A stretch of 64,000 nucleotides of DNA from Ectocarpus siliculosus (lineage: Eukaryota; Sar; Phaeophyceae; Ectocarpales; Ectocarpaceae): the NCBI GenBank assembly GCA_000310025.1, contig FN649758.1, forward strand, positions 2,076,795 through 2,140,794, read 5' to 3'. Positions 35,299 to 48,650 of this stretch are shown here, piece after piece. A model generated the notes under the pieces. It had not been told where the DNA came from. It made no database searches and saw only the letters and a program-made list of their open reading frames with translations. The position numbers and the translations under genes were made by a program. Numbering within the stretch: the first letter of the stretch is position 1; every line of letters begins with the position of its first letter.

Positions 35299-38200
35299 AC
35301 TGCCGGTTGTTGTCCGGCCTAAAACAGCCATGGCCGCCCCGACAATACCTCAGGTTAGTGTTGATATTCAATGCTCTGATCCGGGGTAATATTCAAGCGT
35401 GAAACGGGCGGGCACATGGAGAAATATGAACAGTCTCCTAGGACATGTTCTTTGAGCTCGATCTTGGTATGACGATCTTGTTTCGACTTGTCGACGTGTG
35501 TTTGTCGCGTTTGACGTTCGGCGAAAATTCAAGGAGGGCCTGACACGTTCGAATGTGAGGATTCGTTTGTATTTTGATCGTCATTTTTTAGGGTTGGTGG
35601 ACAAGACGGTGCCTCGACTGCTGTACCTCAAAGATCAATCGTTGTGCTGCTCGCGCCACGTCGAATATCTCACTCAAGAGCCCTCACCCCAAAAAACAAA
35701 TCGCGCCAGACTGAAGAGGAAGTCTGGCAAAAAGGCGAGCAGAGCGGGGGAGTGCTTTGGACGAGGGGCGAGATTTCCGTCCTGGGTGGGCACTTTTCCA
35801 ACAATTCGGCTAAGAATGGCGGAGTGATTCAGGGCAGCCTTAACAGCACGGTGGTGGTCGAAGGAGGCACGTTCGAGAACAACGTGGCCGAGAACGGCGG
35901 CGTGATTTACGTCGTCGAAGACGGTTCGTTGGTGTTCAACGGGGGCCTGTTGCAAGGAAACTCCGCAAGCAACGGAGGGGGCGCGTTCTTCGCCGAGAGC
36001 GGTGCAGACATCGAGGTGCGGGTGTGTAGGGTCACTGACGCTAGCGGAACATGAGCCTGATGCCACTGCTGTAGTGGTTAGCCATGACATCGAACTCGCT
36101 GACTTTTTTCATGTTGTTGCTTTTGGCCATGCAATCAAACGTACTGCAACCAAGGCATCAACTAAGGTAGGCCTCCTAAGACTTTACCTCCAGCTGAAAG
36201 TTCATATAACCGTTACTCTTCGGGTACACCGTCTGACGGGTGTTTGGTTCCGAAACAAACGACTTCCGCCAGATAACCGGAGGAAACTTCATCTCAAACA
36301 AGGCCGACTTCGGAGGGTTTCTGTACAAAGCGGGCGAGGGCAATGCCACTTGCTCGGGAGCGACAGTTCTGCAGCACGAGGGGATAGATGGTGGCGCGAT
36401 CTACGCGATCGATGGTGCGAATCTGGAGTGGGCGTGCCACATAAGGGAGAACTCCGCGCTGATCGGTCCCGCCATGTGAGAACAAGGGAAGGCGTGAGTC
36501 GTCTTGCTTTCAAGAGAAATACGCCCGGGGATACGCCCAGTAACGTGCACGCACATTTTTCAATAGCTTGTTCCATTCTCTATCCCCTTCTGTCTCGTTG
36601 AGAGAGAGGTTGGATAGGCGCTTCGTTTAGCCGTTCCCAATTCGTGGGTACTTGAGGAGATATGGCGTGCGATGTGAGGTGCGATACTCTGCTGCAGCAG
36701 TAGCTGTGTGCGCCGGATGCCCTCCACGTCCTTGTTCTCTCCCTAATTCTCTTCCTCTGCTGTTGCTTTGGCAGCTACGCCCGCGACAACGCGGTCGTGG
36801 CTCTTCGCGGCGTCGAGGTGTCAGACAACTTCGTCACTCGCGGCAGCGCCATTTTCCTTGTCAACAGCACGTTCATCACGTCTCAGGTGAGAAAACGATC
36901 AAGGTACGCGTGTACCAACCAGAGTAGGAAGCGACAAAAAGAACGCCTGTCTGTCTATCGATGTGTTGCGTCGTCCAGAAAGATCAACATCCCTCGCTCC
37001 ATACGAGTGTGTGGTGCTTCGCTGAGGAATTCCGTCCCCATACGCGATTTGAGCAGGTGGTCGTTAACGACACGTCGGAGAACTCCGACTTATCCGCTGT
37101 GCAGACCGACGCACTGTCTACGTATACAGCTCAAGACACCTGCTTCGTGGGCTTCGCTGGCGAGGTATGTACGTACGTGAGTGAGGGCCACTCCGCACAT
37201 GGTTCAGTTCCATGGGTTCTCGAACGCGCCATGTCAGAGATGTGCTGACAATGGCGTGCAGCTCTTTGTAGCCCGATTTTGTGAACCCGTACGAATGGTG
37301 ATCGTCACCATGGTCAACAGGTCGCGAGAGTGAGGGTCTGCTATTCCGCCATGATTAAGGAGCTCCTTGCCCAAGCCACTCGGAATCCTGAATGCGCAAC
37401 CATTTTCGCAGAACCTCGTTGATTGTGCAGCAGCAGGACGTGTTTATGTGTTTTGCTTTGCCTTGTTTTGTGGCTTTGGTCTGGTTCCCTAGGTGGTCGT
37501 TTACAGTGAAGGGGAGTTGTACCTTGACGAGTGCGACTTCAGCGGCAGCTCGAGTGCGGTGCTGGTCTACGCGGAACTGGAAGACGCTACGGTGATCCGG
37601 AACGCTGTGCTAGGAGCAAACAATTGTGAGCCTGAAAGGTCCCATTTGTTTGCCACCTCGGTTTTGCTTGCTTTGCGTGTTCATACGTTTAACGCGGAGA
37701 GGACATTTGGCACGTGGGATAGTCTATTCGGCATTGAGCTCCGCTGTTCGCGTTTGTTTTCCGTTCCGGCTCGTGCGTTTGTATCGTATTCCGCACATGT
37801 CGAAGATATGGAAGACATGCCGTGTGGAATGCCGGTTTGCGCTATCGCCGCTGTTTGCTTCCCCCGGGAAACTCCTCCTTTGTGATACGTGCCCACCGCG
37901 AAAGTTGAGGGTTCTCTTGGAGCCCGGGACGCCATGTCTGAGGCTATAGTCAGACTACGGCTCCTCTCCTCGTCGTCTCTCACGAGGGCCCCGTGGCCCT
38001 TTCTGCTGCCGCCGTTTGTATCCTGTGCGGGCTTTTACCTGTCGCGATCGCGTGTGTGGCAGACGAAACCATCGCCGAGGATGCGTCAGAAATGTTGCAG
38101 CTGCCGAGCGCCGACAGCTTCATCAACCTGAACCTGACGTGCAACTCATCGTCAGCCGTGTCACCTTGCGGTGTAGGGTCGTGGTGCCTTGAGGGTGACC

Positions 38201-41200
38201 TTGGCGTCTACTGCGAGCACTACCAGCTCAGATCCACCTTGGAAGAGGTGCGAGCGCAGCACGCCCTGCAAGGCGTGCTTTCTACCACGCTGTGAAATAC
38301 TCCAGTGGTGCCACGATGCTGATGACCCTCCGTGTCAGAACGCGCCACTACTGAGGAACAAGCCTTCAGAAATTCTCACCCTGCGCAGCTCTCGGTGCTT
38401 ATTCGATCAGTGGGGAAACCGACAGGGAATATGCTCTTAATTTACATGTACCATGCCGTGAACTCGAAGGCTAGTTTTCCTACTTCTAACTGACATTTTC
38501 TTAGGCGGTGGCGCGTTCTCTGTCGTCTACTGTGCCTGTTTAGGCCGCCACCCCTCGCGGTACGGTTGGCACGTTCTGGTCTTTGGCGTCGAAAGAAGAG
38601 TCCACGCCCGGGTCGAAAACGCTCACAATGCCCTTGTTCTGGAAGTCCCGAAGGCACAAGGTAGCCATTTTTTATGCAGTGGTATCCACTCCATAGGTTT
38701 TGGTTGCGATGGAATAGGCGAGTGTTTGTTGGCCAGCCTCTCTTGTTTGCTCACGACATTGTCAATCACTTCGTCATCGTCGTTAGTGGCCCAAGAGTGC
38801 TTCTACCCCTGACCGATTGTGTTCCAACCAAATACATAGTCACCGGCACCGCGCTCGAAGCACACTGAGTAGATGTTACTGCCGCCTTCCTACACAACTG
38901 GGTCCTACGACATGTCTCCCATCTCAACAACTTCGCCTCTGTTGCCTTGTGCCCGACGTTGCTGCCCCTCCCCGCTTCCGCCACGGCAATACAAAACGAA
39001 AGGTGTGCGCCAGCGGAGACGTGGACGCGCTGACCCTGACCCTGATCGAAGACACCGAATCCCAACCAACCTTCTACCCGAGCTTGCTCGAAAGAGAGCT
39101 GCAACTGTCGTTTGCGCCTTCCAACGCAACCAACGCAGACGACGACGACATCGCCACCAGCAGCAGGAGCTGTGTCGGCGCTAGCCGGGTGGCGTGGAGC
39201 GTGTCGGGGCTGTGGCCGTCCTCAGAGGAGGAGCAGGACGACTGGACGGTTTTCCCATCGACAGGCTTGCTGCTCCCAGGGGAGAGGTGAGGGTATGACA
39301 CTACCGATGGGCCAATCGGTCGCGAGCGTGTACCACCGGTATGTGAGCACAAGTCAGTGGAGTGAAGACGAAACCACGCGTTGTCCCCGTCGAGGTGATG
39401 GGACGGGTGTCAGATATAGGGTATATCCGTACGGTTGTTTTTTTGTTTCACCCGAGATATCGATTGAAGCGGAAGGGCAGGCGCTAGGGATTGTGCAATC
39501 GAAACAATTTGAGGTTGTCCATGCATGTGATGGCCGTGTTTCCGTCGTTCGTGGTTCCGTTGTTCTGCAGCGTTCGCTTGCGCCTTGTGAGTCAGCCGAA
39601 CGACGCATTTAATGGCCTCGCCAACATCACCGTCCGAGCGAACGACATCACTGCCCTGTCCACAACGGCGTCCATCCTGGCGAGCAACACAGAGCCTCAG
39701 AGTGAAGGCGGTGACGTCACGGTCGGCGTGGAGTACTACTTCTGCGATGAGGGTAACTTCTGGAACTCAAGCGTCTCGGGGGCAGATCTCGACCCCACCG
39801 TCGCGTGCACGCTCTGCACCGAGTCCATCGATGGCGCTATTGAGGTGCGGGGTTCGTGCATGCCGTTTATCTTGAGATGACCTGGCGCTACTTGGGATTG
39901 TTTGGCGTGCTCTGTTTTTTTCTTCTCTTTGAGACGGAACACACAGCAGCGGTAAAATGAAACATAAAGCGAATCACTTACGTACGCGTGACTCTTTTTC
40001 TGGCGCCGTCTTCAATATTCGCCGTAGTTTCTTACAGCTTTCAGTTTTGACTGACTGGGTTCCACGTCCTCTTCTGTAGCCACACCTTCAACCCGAAACG
40101 GTTGCCTCCGCCAGGGAGAGCTGCGACATTGTATCCCGCTCCTGCTTGTCGGTCTATCTTCGGCCGGTCACAGGTTGGCTCGTATATTCTATTCCACCGT
40201 ACGAGCCAATCCCCTCCCAACACTAACCCCATGCATCACGTTCCATCCAGTTTCGGTGCTCTACCTGCCAAACGTATGGAACGGCAGTGTTTCGCAATGA
40301 AACCACGCACCACTCTTTTCCGCTGGACAACCACGCTCCTTCGCTCCGCCCCCTTGGGTGCCTTTTGTTTTTTTGCGATAGAGGTGCGTTCCCGATGTTG
40401 ACGTGAACTCCTTCGAGTGTACTGCTCCCCTGCCACGGCTACTACCCCTACTACATGACACCTCGACTATATTACCGACTGTGCGCCTCCGCGGCCATCA
40501 TCTCCTTTCAACGTTCGACACTTTTTGTCTCCTCCAATGGTGAGGAAGAGCCGCAACAATGCCACAAGCGAGGTTTACAGCTTCCTTACTCCCGCCCTCC
40601 GCCCCCCCCCACACGTTTCCCTTCGTCCTGCTGACACGTCATCGTCGCAAAGGGGGTGGACTGCGCATCCGCCGGCGCTACAACGACGGAGCTTCCGATC
40701 AAGGCAGGCTACTGGCGGGCTAACGTCACTTCCCTCACGATTCGCGAGTGCTTCAACGAGGTGGGTGCGGTGGTCGGCGGCGGTAAAATACAGGCCGAAT
40801 AGCATTTAAGACATGTGTCGTCTGGAAATGACGCTTCTAAGGGTGACCAGAGCGCGCTGTGAAAGGGCCATCGCCATCAAATGATCCTAGGTTGAGGACA
40901 AACAATTATTCCCTCAGCATCCACGGTGATCCTCGGTTCGGCTTCGTGGCCGTGATATTTCTTTTTTGCATTACGGTGTTCCTCCCCCTCCCTCCCGCTC
41001 AACCTTTCCCAAGAGGTCTTCCTGCGGTGGAAACACGCGTCGCATTGATAGTTGCTCCCATTTTCTCATCAACGCGTGCCCTTGCCCCCCCCCCTCAACA
41101 ACGCCTGCCTATGCTCTTCGGTGTCTCCGATTCCCCTATAGGGGGCTTGCAAGGGAGGGACGACCGTCGCAGAAGTGCAGGAATACTGCAACGAGGGCTA

Positions 41201-44200
41201 CGTAGGACCTCGTGAGTGGATAGATGGATGGCGTAACGTCACCAGCTAGTCGGGCGTGTATGTTTCCCCCGCTGTGTTACCCTTGCGGCTTACTTTCTCA
41301 CCGCAGCACCAGCCAACCGATCCAAATGTCTGTGGCGTGATTTGTCGTTCGAGCTCCGTGATCCTACAACGTGCTGAAAGAGCACAACCTCGTTCCGAAA
41401 AATGACGGTGTTGAAGATGAAGAGTGTTTCGCCGTACGGGAATGAGTCCTAAGCAGCCTACGATTGCGTTGGGATGGTGATCTTCGTTCTTCTTCTCCCA
41501 TGTCGTGTAGGACACGTGGTGATTTCATGTACATTTCCCTTCCCGAGAGCCTCCGCGCATGATGTTCGGCCGTGCTCTCTCGGCATCCCTCTTCCTCCTG
41601 CAGAGTGTGCTGTGTGCGAGACAGGCTTCGGAAAGGGTATGGCGGACGAGTGTCACTCTTGCACGGCAGGCTTCAAGGGAGGCATGTATTTCCTGCTAGC
41701 CGTGGTACTGCTGGCTATGGTCGTGGTGGTCGTTCTTCTGGCGATATACCTGGTAGGTGTTGGTGAACCAACAGCAGTGGGCAGACATCGGTACATGGGA
41801 ATTTCTCGCGAACATCTTGTCCGGCCAATCGGAGAATAACGAGCTTTTGTTGGAGGCTAGGCGCAGCTGGACGGAGGGAGAACGACGTCGACAGAGGTCG
41901 TCTCAAAACCCCTCGAAAAATAGGATGAGCCCAGGGCCAGCAACTCCTCTTTGCCCCACTTGTTTTCACGACCCCAAACCCGCACCCCAGGTGGGAGGCA
42001 AGAGCGCCGTGTCTTCCACCGTGGTGAACACCAAGGAGTCCGCCCTCAGGATCCAGCATCGCGGATCCGTCCTCCTCACACGCTCGGTTGACAATGCCCG
42101 ACCAGACTTCGGCGGCCTGAGCGACGGCCCGCCGATCGGGGGCTCCGCCGTTTCAACTAACTCGCCGGGCACAGAGCACAAGGCCGCTCCGCCGGAAGTC
42201 TCGGCTGGCCAGAGCCGCGGCCAGGGCAACAGCCGGGCTGGAAACGACAAGGACGACGACGCATCCCCGAGGAGAGTCGCGAACCTGTTGACGGCGCTCC
42301 CGCTGTCCAAGCTGAAGATCGTCATAGGTGAGGAGGTGGGGGTTAGAGGGAAGGAGTAAGGCCCGCTGAAAGCGTTTGGTTCCTGAGAAACGGGTTTCGC
42401 TCGTGTATCTCCATTGAGATTGCGCCGCAGAGACACGCAAATCTGGGGGTGGACGTACCCGTCGAATACGTTTCCGGAACCCCCCCTTTACGCTGTGTGC
42501 CGTAGGTTTCTTGATAGCATCAGGTGGATACCAGGCCGCTGTCATCGGCAGTGCCCTTTGAAGGTCGACCGCGACACCCACAAAACACAACGTAGATCTC
42601 TCGGCACATAAAACCTTGTTCTGCGTCTATTTGGAAGGAGTCCTCGCGGCGTTTGAAAACACTTCCGGCATCAGCCCTCTCTGAACATGCCTTCTTTTGG
42701 TTTCCTTTGCTCTTTTTCCTTGTATCTTCTTTTTGTCTGGGTCTACTTACCTGGCTTGCCTGCTCGAGGGCAGTGGTGTGGCAAATAACCAGCGCGGTGA
42801 GCAACCTGACGGGGTGTTGTCGTTAGGGCGTACGGCAATATATGTTGCACGCACAAACGTTGGAGGAACCGTGTTGTTTCTAGGGGGTGTTTGCGTGCTG
42901 AGTATTTTGTACTGTAGGTTCTCGTTGCTGCCATGGTTGACGGCCCATCGGTTGTTGTCGTACTGCCCCCCCTCCAAGTGTCGGTCAACGTTAAGGGGGC
43001 AGGGTAGCACCTGCCACATTGTGGGTTCCCTCCTTCCCTCCATCCCTCTTGACTTATCAAAAGCCTGAGTGTCGTTCTTCACACCGTTTTCGTTTTATGA
43101 AACGAACTGGCAGTTCGCAGACATCACCAAGGCGCCGTTCCCACCGATATACGAAAAGTTTCTGTCTATCATCGGCATCTTTTCCTTCGACCTGGGTTGG
43201 ATTCTGTCGGCGGCGTGTCTGACCACGGGCATTGACTTCTACGACAAGCTTCTGTGAGTGTGCATGCACGTGTGTCGAAACGATCCAAGCCTGCTTCGTG
43301 GTTGACGAAGGAAATGAAATGATTTTTTGTTTTTTTAAGCCTTGAGTGGAAGATAATCCAAGAGGAACGTGTGTGTATTTCGCTTTTGAGATGCGAACTG
43401 GTTGAGTTGTTGGGCCGAGCGCCATGTCTGTTGATGGCCTTTGAGCAAGCTTCGGTACGAGTCTGCAAGCTGTTGAGGTGAGGATTGAATTCACTCGCCG
43501 TGACCCTGTCGAGTGTCGATTCTTGTGTTGTGTCGCGCTTCCCATAGATTGTGGTGACCCCCTTACTTTCTCTTCCTCTCGGAGCCCCCGAAACATTTTC
43601 CCGAGCATGCCCGCTTCCGCTGTTTTGGGATCTTCTCGTTAGCTTTCGACCAGGTCCACAAGTTTCCCCACGTATTTTTGTCTGTCGTAGTTTTCCACTT
43701 CAGAGAAGTCGGCTATTGTAGAAAGGTACTACTTTGGCCGTTTGGGGGTTGGTGAGAAAAAGGGTCGTGACGTTTTGTTTTTTCTTACCGTGCGATCGGT
43801 CCCACTGTGTCCACGCACCAGCAGCCCAGAAGGCGTTTGTTGTTAGCTGCTGTTTGTTTGTTTTGTCTGTTTCGTTCGTTTCGTGGCCGATGAACAGGAT
43901 GGTGACGATCGGGCCGCTGTTGCCCCTCTGCTTCTTGGGGATTACCTTCTTCGTGGGGTCGCGGCCGGCGAAGAAAACAAACATGAGTCCTAACACTACC
44001 GCTGGTGGTGGTGCTACTTCGGGAAGCAGGGTGGGGGAGGTGGAGGAGGGAAGGGTGCAAGGCGCCTCTTCGAGATCGATGGCGAGCGTGATGGCGATTG
44101 GTGGAGCAACAGCTCGGGCGCAATCTGTTCGTAACCTCTTGAGGGCTAAGTCTGGGCAACAGAAGAATCCCGAGCAGGTTGGGACAACCGTGCTCGTACG

Positions 44201-47200
44201 ACGTTCGCCAGCAAACCATGTCGAAGTAGCGCTGTCTTGCCTTCCTCCCTGCCGCTTTCGCACGCTCGTGGTTCCAGCTCCTTGGGATTATCCACCCCCC
44301 GTTCTCGTCTCTATGTTCGTCACTCGTTCTTTCTTTGACCATCCACCATCTTTCGATGTTCGAATTTTTGTGTTGGCGTCCGTCTTCCTCTCTTCTTTGG
44401 TCCAGGAACGTCTTTGGGGACTGTTCGCCCGCCACACCACGATAATGCTCATCGTGCTCTACCTCGTCTACACCCAGATTTCGACCGTGGTGCGTAGTAG
44501 CCCTTTCCCGACACACAAAATGTTTGGCCGCAAGTGGATAATATTCACGAGCACCGTTGTCAAGGACGAGGTAGATTAAGCCTGGCACAAAGGACCGGAG
44601 TTTGGTGCCCCTTTGCGTCTGTCTGGCGGCAGCCTAACTTATCCCTTGCACGGGAAGTGTCTACCAGGCAGCGGCACAAGTGCTTGCCCCACCGTACACC
44701 TGCCTTGCTCGCGGTGCACTCCCGCCGTCCGTTGCTGAGGTCTACTGCAAGAGTAGTGTACGTGCCTCCTGCAAAAGTACTTTCTTCATCGATTCTCCTT
44801 CGTCTCGCAGGTCTTCCAGACTTTCTCGTGCGAAGATTTGCCCGAGATCGGCAAGAGCTACTTGAGGGCAGACTTCCGAATAGAGTGCGACACACAACGT
44901 CACACGCTGTACAAGGCCTATGCCGGCGTGATGATATGTATATGTGAGCATACATGGTGTAGCAGTCCGCGATACGACACTTGCGTCCACGAAGTAGCGT
45001 CTCACGACGGTATGGACCGTCAACTCGGATTATGTCGGTGGTAGCACACCAGGCTGTCTGCAACTTGCTCGAAAATGGATGGTCTAGATCGTAACTGTAT
45101 GTGAAACTATTGATCCTGACACAATGCGTGTGGCTCTTGAGTGGGCTTGAAAGGAGTGCTTACACGATAGCACCCGAACGTAGTTTGTGTTGCCCCAGAC
45201 GCCAGCAGCTCTACTTTGCTGAGATCTCGTTGTCGATGATCTGTGAGCGGTTGGTTGGACGCCTGTTTGCCGCGTAGCCGAACCAAATTCACCCCGTCAC
45301 CTGACCACGGTGGTCCCGGGGTTGGGCTTCCTTTTTCGGCTTGTTAGATACAAGTAGAAGTAACGTTATTTGTGCGTGTGCGTTGCGTGTGTGCTCAATG
45401 ACATGTGATGGAACACGCGCAGATCCCCTCGGCATTCCGGCGATTTTCTTCTACTTCCTGGTGCGCCAACGTTCTCGCATCAATCCTCCGACCGACGAAG
45501 CTCTGAAGAAACGCCGAGGTGGACGTCATGTGGCGGTAAGAAGATATGTGGTTTTCTACAACGGTATTGTCCGGGACAGCCGACGTTTGTGATATTTTCG
45601 CGCGGTCGAGGTCAAGGTGTAAGCCGTTCGGCAGCGTGCCTACCCGTGAAACCTCTGCGCTTTCTCTCACCCCTTGTGCTGTTCGCTGCCGAAGCAGCGG
45701 GCGCTGTCTGTGAATTGTGTGTCTAACAAGGAAGTAGTTTTCTTTGAGCTTCTGATCTGGCTGCTGATGCACAGCTGTCGTCTTTTGCTTGCTTCGTCAA
45801 ACCCTCTTGTTTGGCAGGAACAAAAGATGACCGTTCGCGACCAAGATCAGAGCATCGCCCCGACGTCCTTCCTCTGGAGTGCTTATTTTCCTACGTGCTA
45901 CTACTACGAGGTGAATATATGACATCGCCAACTACAAAGTGTATTCAAGTCTCACACCAGCGCCGAAACAGATGTGTCCTGCTTTACTTGGCCAAATGGG
46001 ATCACTAAAACACTGGATTCCTTGCCGGTGCACCTGTACGCTCGTGAGGGCAGTGGGGTGCGACGGTCTTGTCTTCTCCGTCTTGTTTTCGGCCAGATAA
46101 GGGCGTCGTGGGTCTATGTCCTCCGCTTGTATATTCTCTTCCTCGACAAATGTCCACGGAATGTTGTGTTGCTTTCTGGTTGTAGAATTCGTTTGAAATT
46201 GCCGGTTTATCTGCGTCACGGTATTCCACTCCGGTGGCACCTCGGCTGTAGAACAGGGCACGATGGCCTTGAAGATGAATCCCCATTACCAATGGTCGGG
46301 TGTAGCGCTATATTTCTCGCGCGTTGTCTTTTCCCGGTGCCCGCGAAACTTGCGAGCAGGTTTTCGAGTGCATCAGGCGTTTGCTGCTGACTGGAATCTT
46401 GGTGTTTCTTGTGCCGGATACGCCGGGACAAGTCGCCTTCAGCTGCATCTTTGCCATCGTCAGGTAGGCATGGGTTTCCAGAATTACGCGATGGGTATTG
46501 TGTTCGATAAATTTGGTACTCCTTCTCTCTCCCCGAGGCATTCGTACAAAGTCGGGTTTAAATGAGGACACCTTTTATGCGCCTGCTGCGAGGATGTGGT
46601 AGGCCGTCGGGATGACAGTAAGGCCGAACGAAAGGGCCTTTGTACAGTCTGAAGCAGGCATGGAGACCATGTCGTGCGCACCTTGCACGGTGTCTGTTTT
46701 CTTTGTGTTCAGTGGGTCCGGTTCCGGTTGATTGAGGAGGGGTGGGTGGAAGTGACTTTGGTATACGTTTGGATGCCATTTATACAGACACTCGTTAGGG
46801 ATGGTACGCCCCACAAATCGAGATTCCCGAAGGATTGGAATTTCGAACGACCAAGCATCGACATACTGACATGACCACCGCGATTACCTGCCTGCTATGA
46901 AGCGAGTATTGCTGTTTGTCTAGAATAGTCTGACGACGAACAAGACAACGATGAAAAACTTCAGGGTCGAGAGCACACAGCGGTAGACCAAGTAGCTCAA
47001 TTCCCTCCGACGTCGTTCGAGCCACGTGGTTCTATACATCAAATCCAAACAATGAGATAGGGTGTCTTTATGGTCGCCTCACTTCCTTTCTGCCCCCGAA
47101 CGCGCTCAATTGTTGACATTGCCCACATCGCAACAGCCTCATGGTGTTCGAGCTTCTACGGCCTCACGTCAACAATCTTGACAGGCAGCTCTACCGGACG

Positions 47201-48524
47201 GTGAGTCGACAACGAGTTTGACGGCGTGCAACGTCGAGCACCCTGGTGCGCCTAGCGACTGTAAACTACAGGGCAGGACCAGGACGAAGGAAATGATCTT
47301 GGCCGTCCATATGCGTATGAAGTCTTGGTCCGGCAATGACAATCTTATCACCTTCGCCACCCCAGACCCCCGTCCCTCTCCCCTGGCACAAGGACAACTC
47401 GAAGGCCAGTTTCATGTGCAGCCCCCACATGCACGTTGTTGCACGCCTATCCTCTCCCGGTCTGGCGCAATATCGTTAACATCAGGGGTGCCTCGTCATC
47501 CTGTTCACCAATTTCTTGGCGCTGGTCATCAAGTCGGGTGCAGCAGACAAGGACTCAAGTGGCAGCGCCGCGTACTCTGTGGCACTGGTCATCGTGAACA
47601 TAATGTTTTTCTTGTCCATCTGGTTCAACGCTTGTGCCACGACGAAGGCGATGTTCAGCAGGAGTCACGCGCAGGTTAGTGCGCGATCTATTTGGTTCAC
47701 AGCTGCTGTGCCTTTCGTGTCCTGAGTTTCGGTGCGGTCAAAAACACACGGAACATATGTTTGTGCCCCCGTTACGTTTTTGTTCTGCCCACCGCCGTGG
47801 TGCCTTGGCAGCGTACATGTCCAAGCACGACGTGTTTCGTTGGTGGAATCTTAGTTGTAAACTCATCAGCTTTCAGAAGGGACAGAGAAACGCTTATGCT
47901 GAGAATTCGTCTTCGATCCCCCACCAACCGGCGGACCTGATTGAGTCCACTGCGTGTTCGCACCAAGGAGGGCCCCCTTCTGAAAAATGTGCTTGGCGAC
48001 TGTTGTTTTGCTTCGCTAAACAGGACATGCTTCTCGGTGTAGACGTCGTTGACGAGAGCACGATCAACAAAGTTCTTGGCCCGGAGATGAGAAAGACTGA
48101 CGAGTCGATGGGAAAGACCGGCGGAGATGCCAAGACCGAGGACGGGGAGGAACGCCCGTTTTGGGACGACGCCTGGACCTCAGCGTTGCACTCAACGGCC
48201 GGGGGCAATACCGGCCACAAATGCCCTTTCCCGATTTCGGCTGCTACCGCGTCGGGCCAGGGATCGTCCCGTGGAGGCAGCCTGCGGACCACTTTGTCGA
48301 AGATGGCGGCTAGCCCGTCCGAAGTGTCCGCCTCTGAAGGGCCACTTCGCCGTATCTCGGTAGACGAGCGCCTTCCGACGGCGTCTGTGGGGCTTGTGCC
48401 TCTTGAGCCGACCGCCGAAGGGGTGTCGCCAACGGCATCGTCACCCGGGGGGCAGACAAGAGCAACAGCAACAACTGAAGCGCGAGACGGCACGTCGGTG
48501 GAGGAAAGGTCGGCATCAACATGA
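31117..48524 (+). CDS. Giant membrane protein: Pmp-type beta-helix repeats plus polytopic C-terminal domain
   Basis: Exons: 31117-31964, 32175-32328, 32634-32965, 33959-34234, 35743-36015, 36273-36475, 36775-36886, 37057-37164, 37493-37625, 38063-38247, 39003-39286, 39571-39844, 40653-40760, 41142-41211, 41604-41752, 41991-42327, 42506-42523, 43121-43253, 43898-44177, 44406-44489, 44811-44943, 45423-45535, 45818-45910, 46360-46463, 47137-47200, 47486-47674, 48024-48524. All phases agree; at least 1852 residues. Hydrophobic segment 53-77 is a signal peptide or anchor. Residues ~170-770 carry Pmp-type repeats (FENNVAENGGVIYV, FSNNSAKNGGVIQG, FLDNSVAEKGGALAI). A Cys-rich stretch (~1065-1150) includes GYWR, YCNEGYVGP and CAVCETGFG. 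About nine membrane helices lie between 1150 and 1690, with LVYTQISTV, CIYPLGIPAIFF, RRLLLTGILVFLVP and LMVFELLRPHV, as in large stramenopile membrane proteins. The tail is Ser/Thr/Ala-rich. A start codon exon upstream is missing from the model. Role unknown: surface adhesion, sensing or channel are guesses. Confidence 0.85.
34517..35297 (+). mobile_element. Retroelement-like insert with (AAC)n tail, copy 2, in intron 4
   Basis: It matches 9716-10471 from GGGAGACGGACGAG to the 3' microsatellite, here about 48 bp of uninterrupted AAC units (35250-35297). Copy A's intron 4 has no such sequence, so the insertion followed the segmental duplication. The longer and purer tail suggests it is younger than copy 1. 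No open frame encodes a recognisable protein. Confidence 0.75.
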
Positions 48525-48650
48525 TCTCCCACACGCCCAGATTCCAAGAGTTTTTTCTGTGTGCCGGCACATGGGAACGGCCCCAGGACATATTCTATTG
48601 CGTTATGACACAAATTTTGTGTGTGTTTGGTTTCTCTGGCCTGGATGCAC
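48525..48650. other. 3' end and proximal flank of the intact gene
   Basis: It is collinear with 25467-25680 of copy A and ends at the left terminus of the pogo-like element. No polyadenylation signal could be assigned with confidence. Confidence 0.4.
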
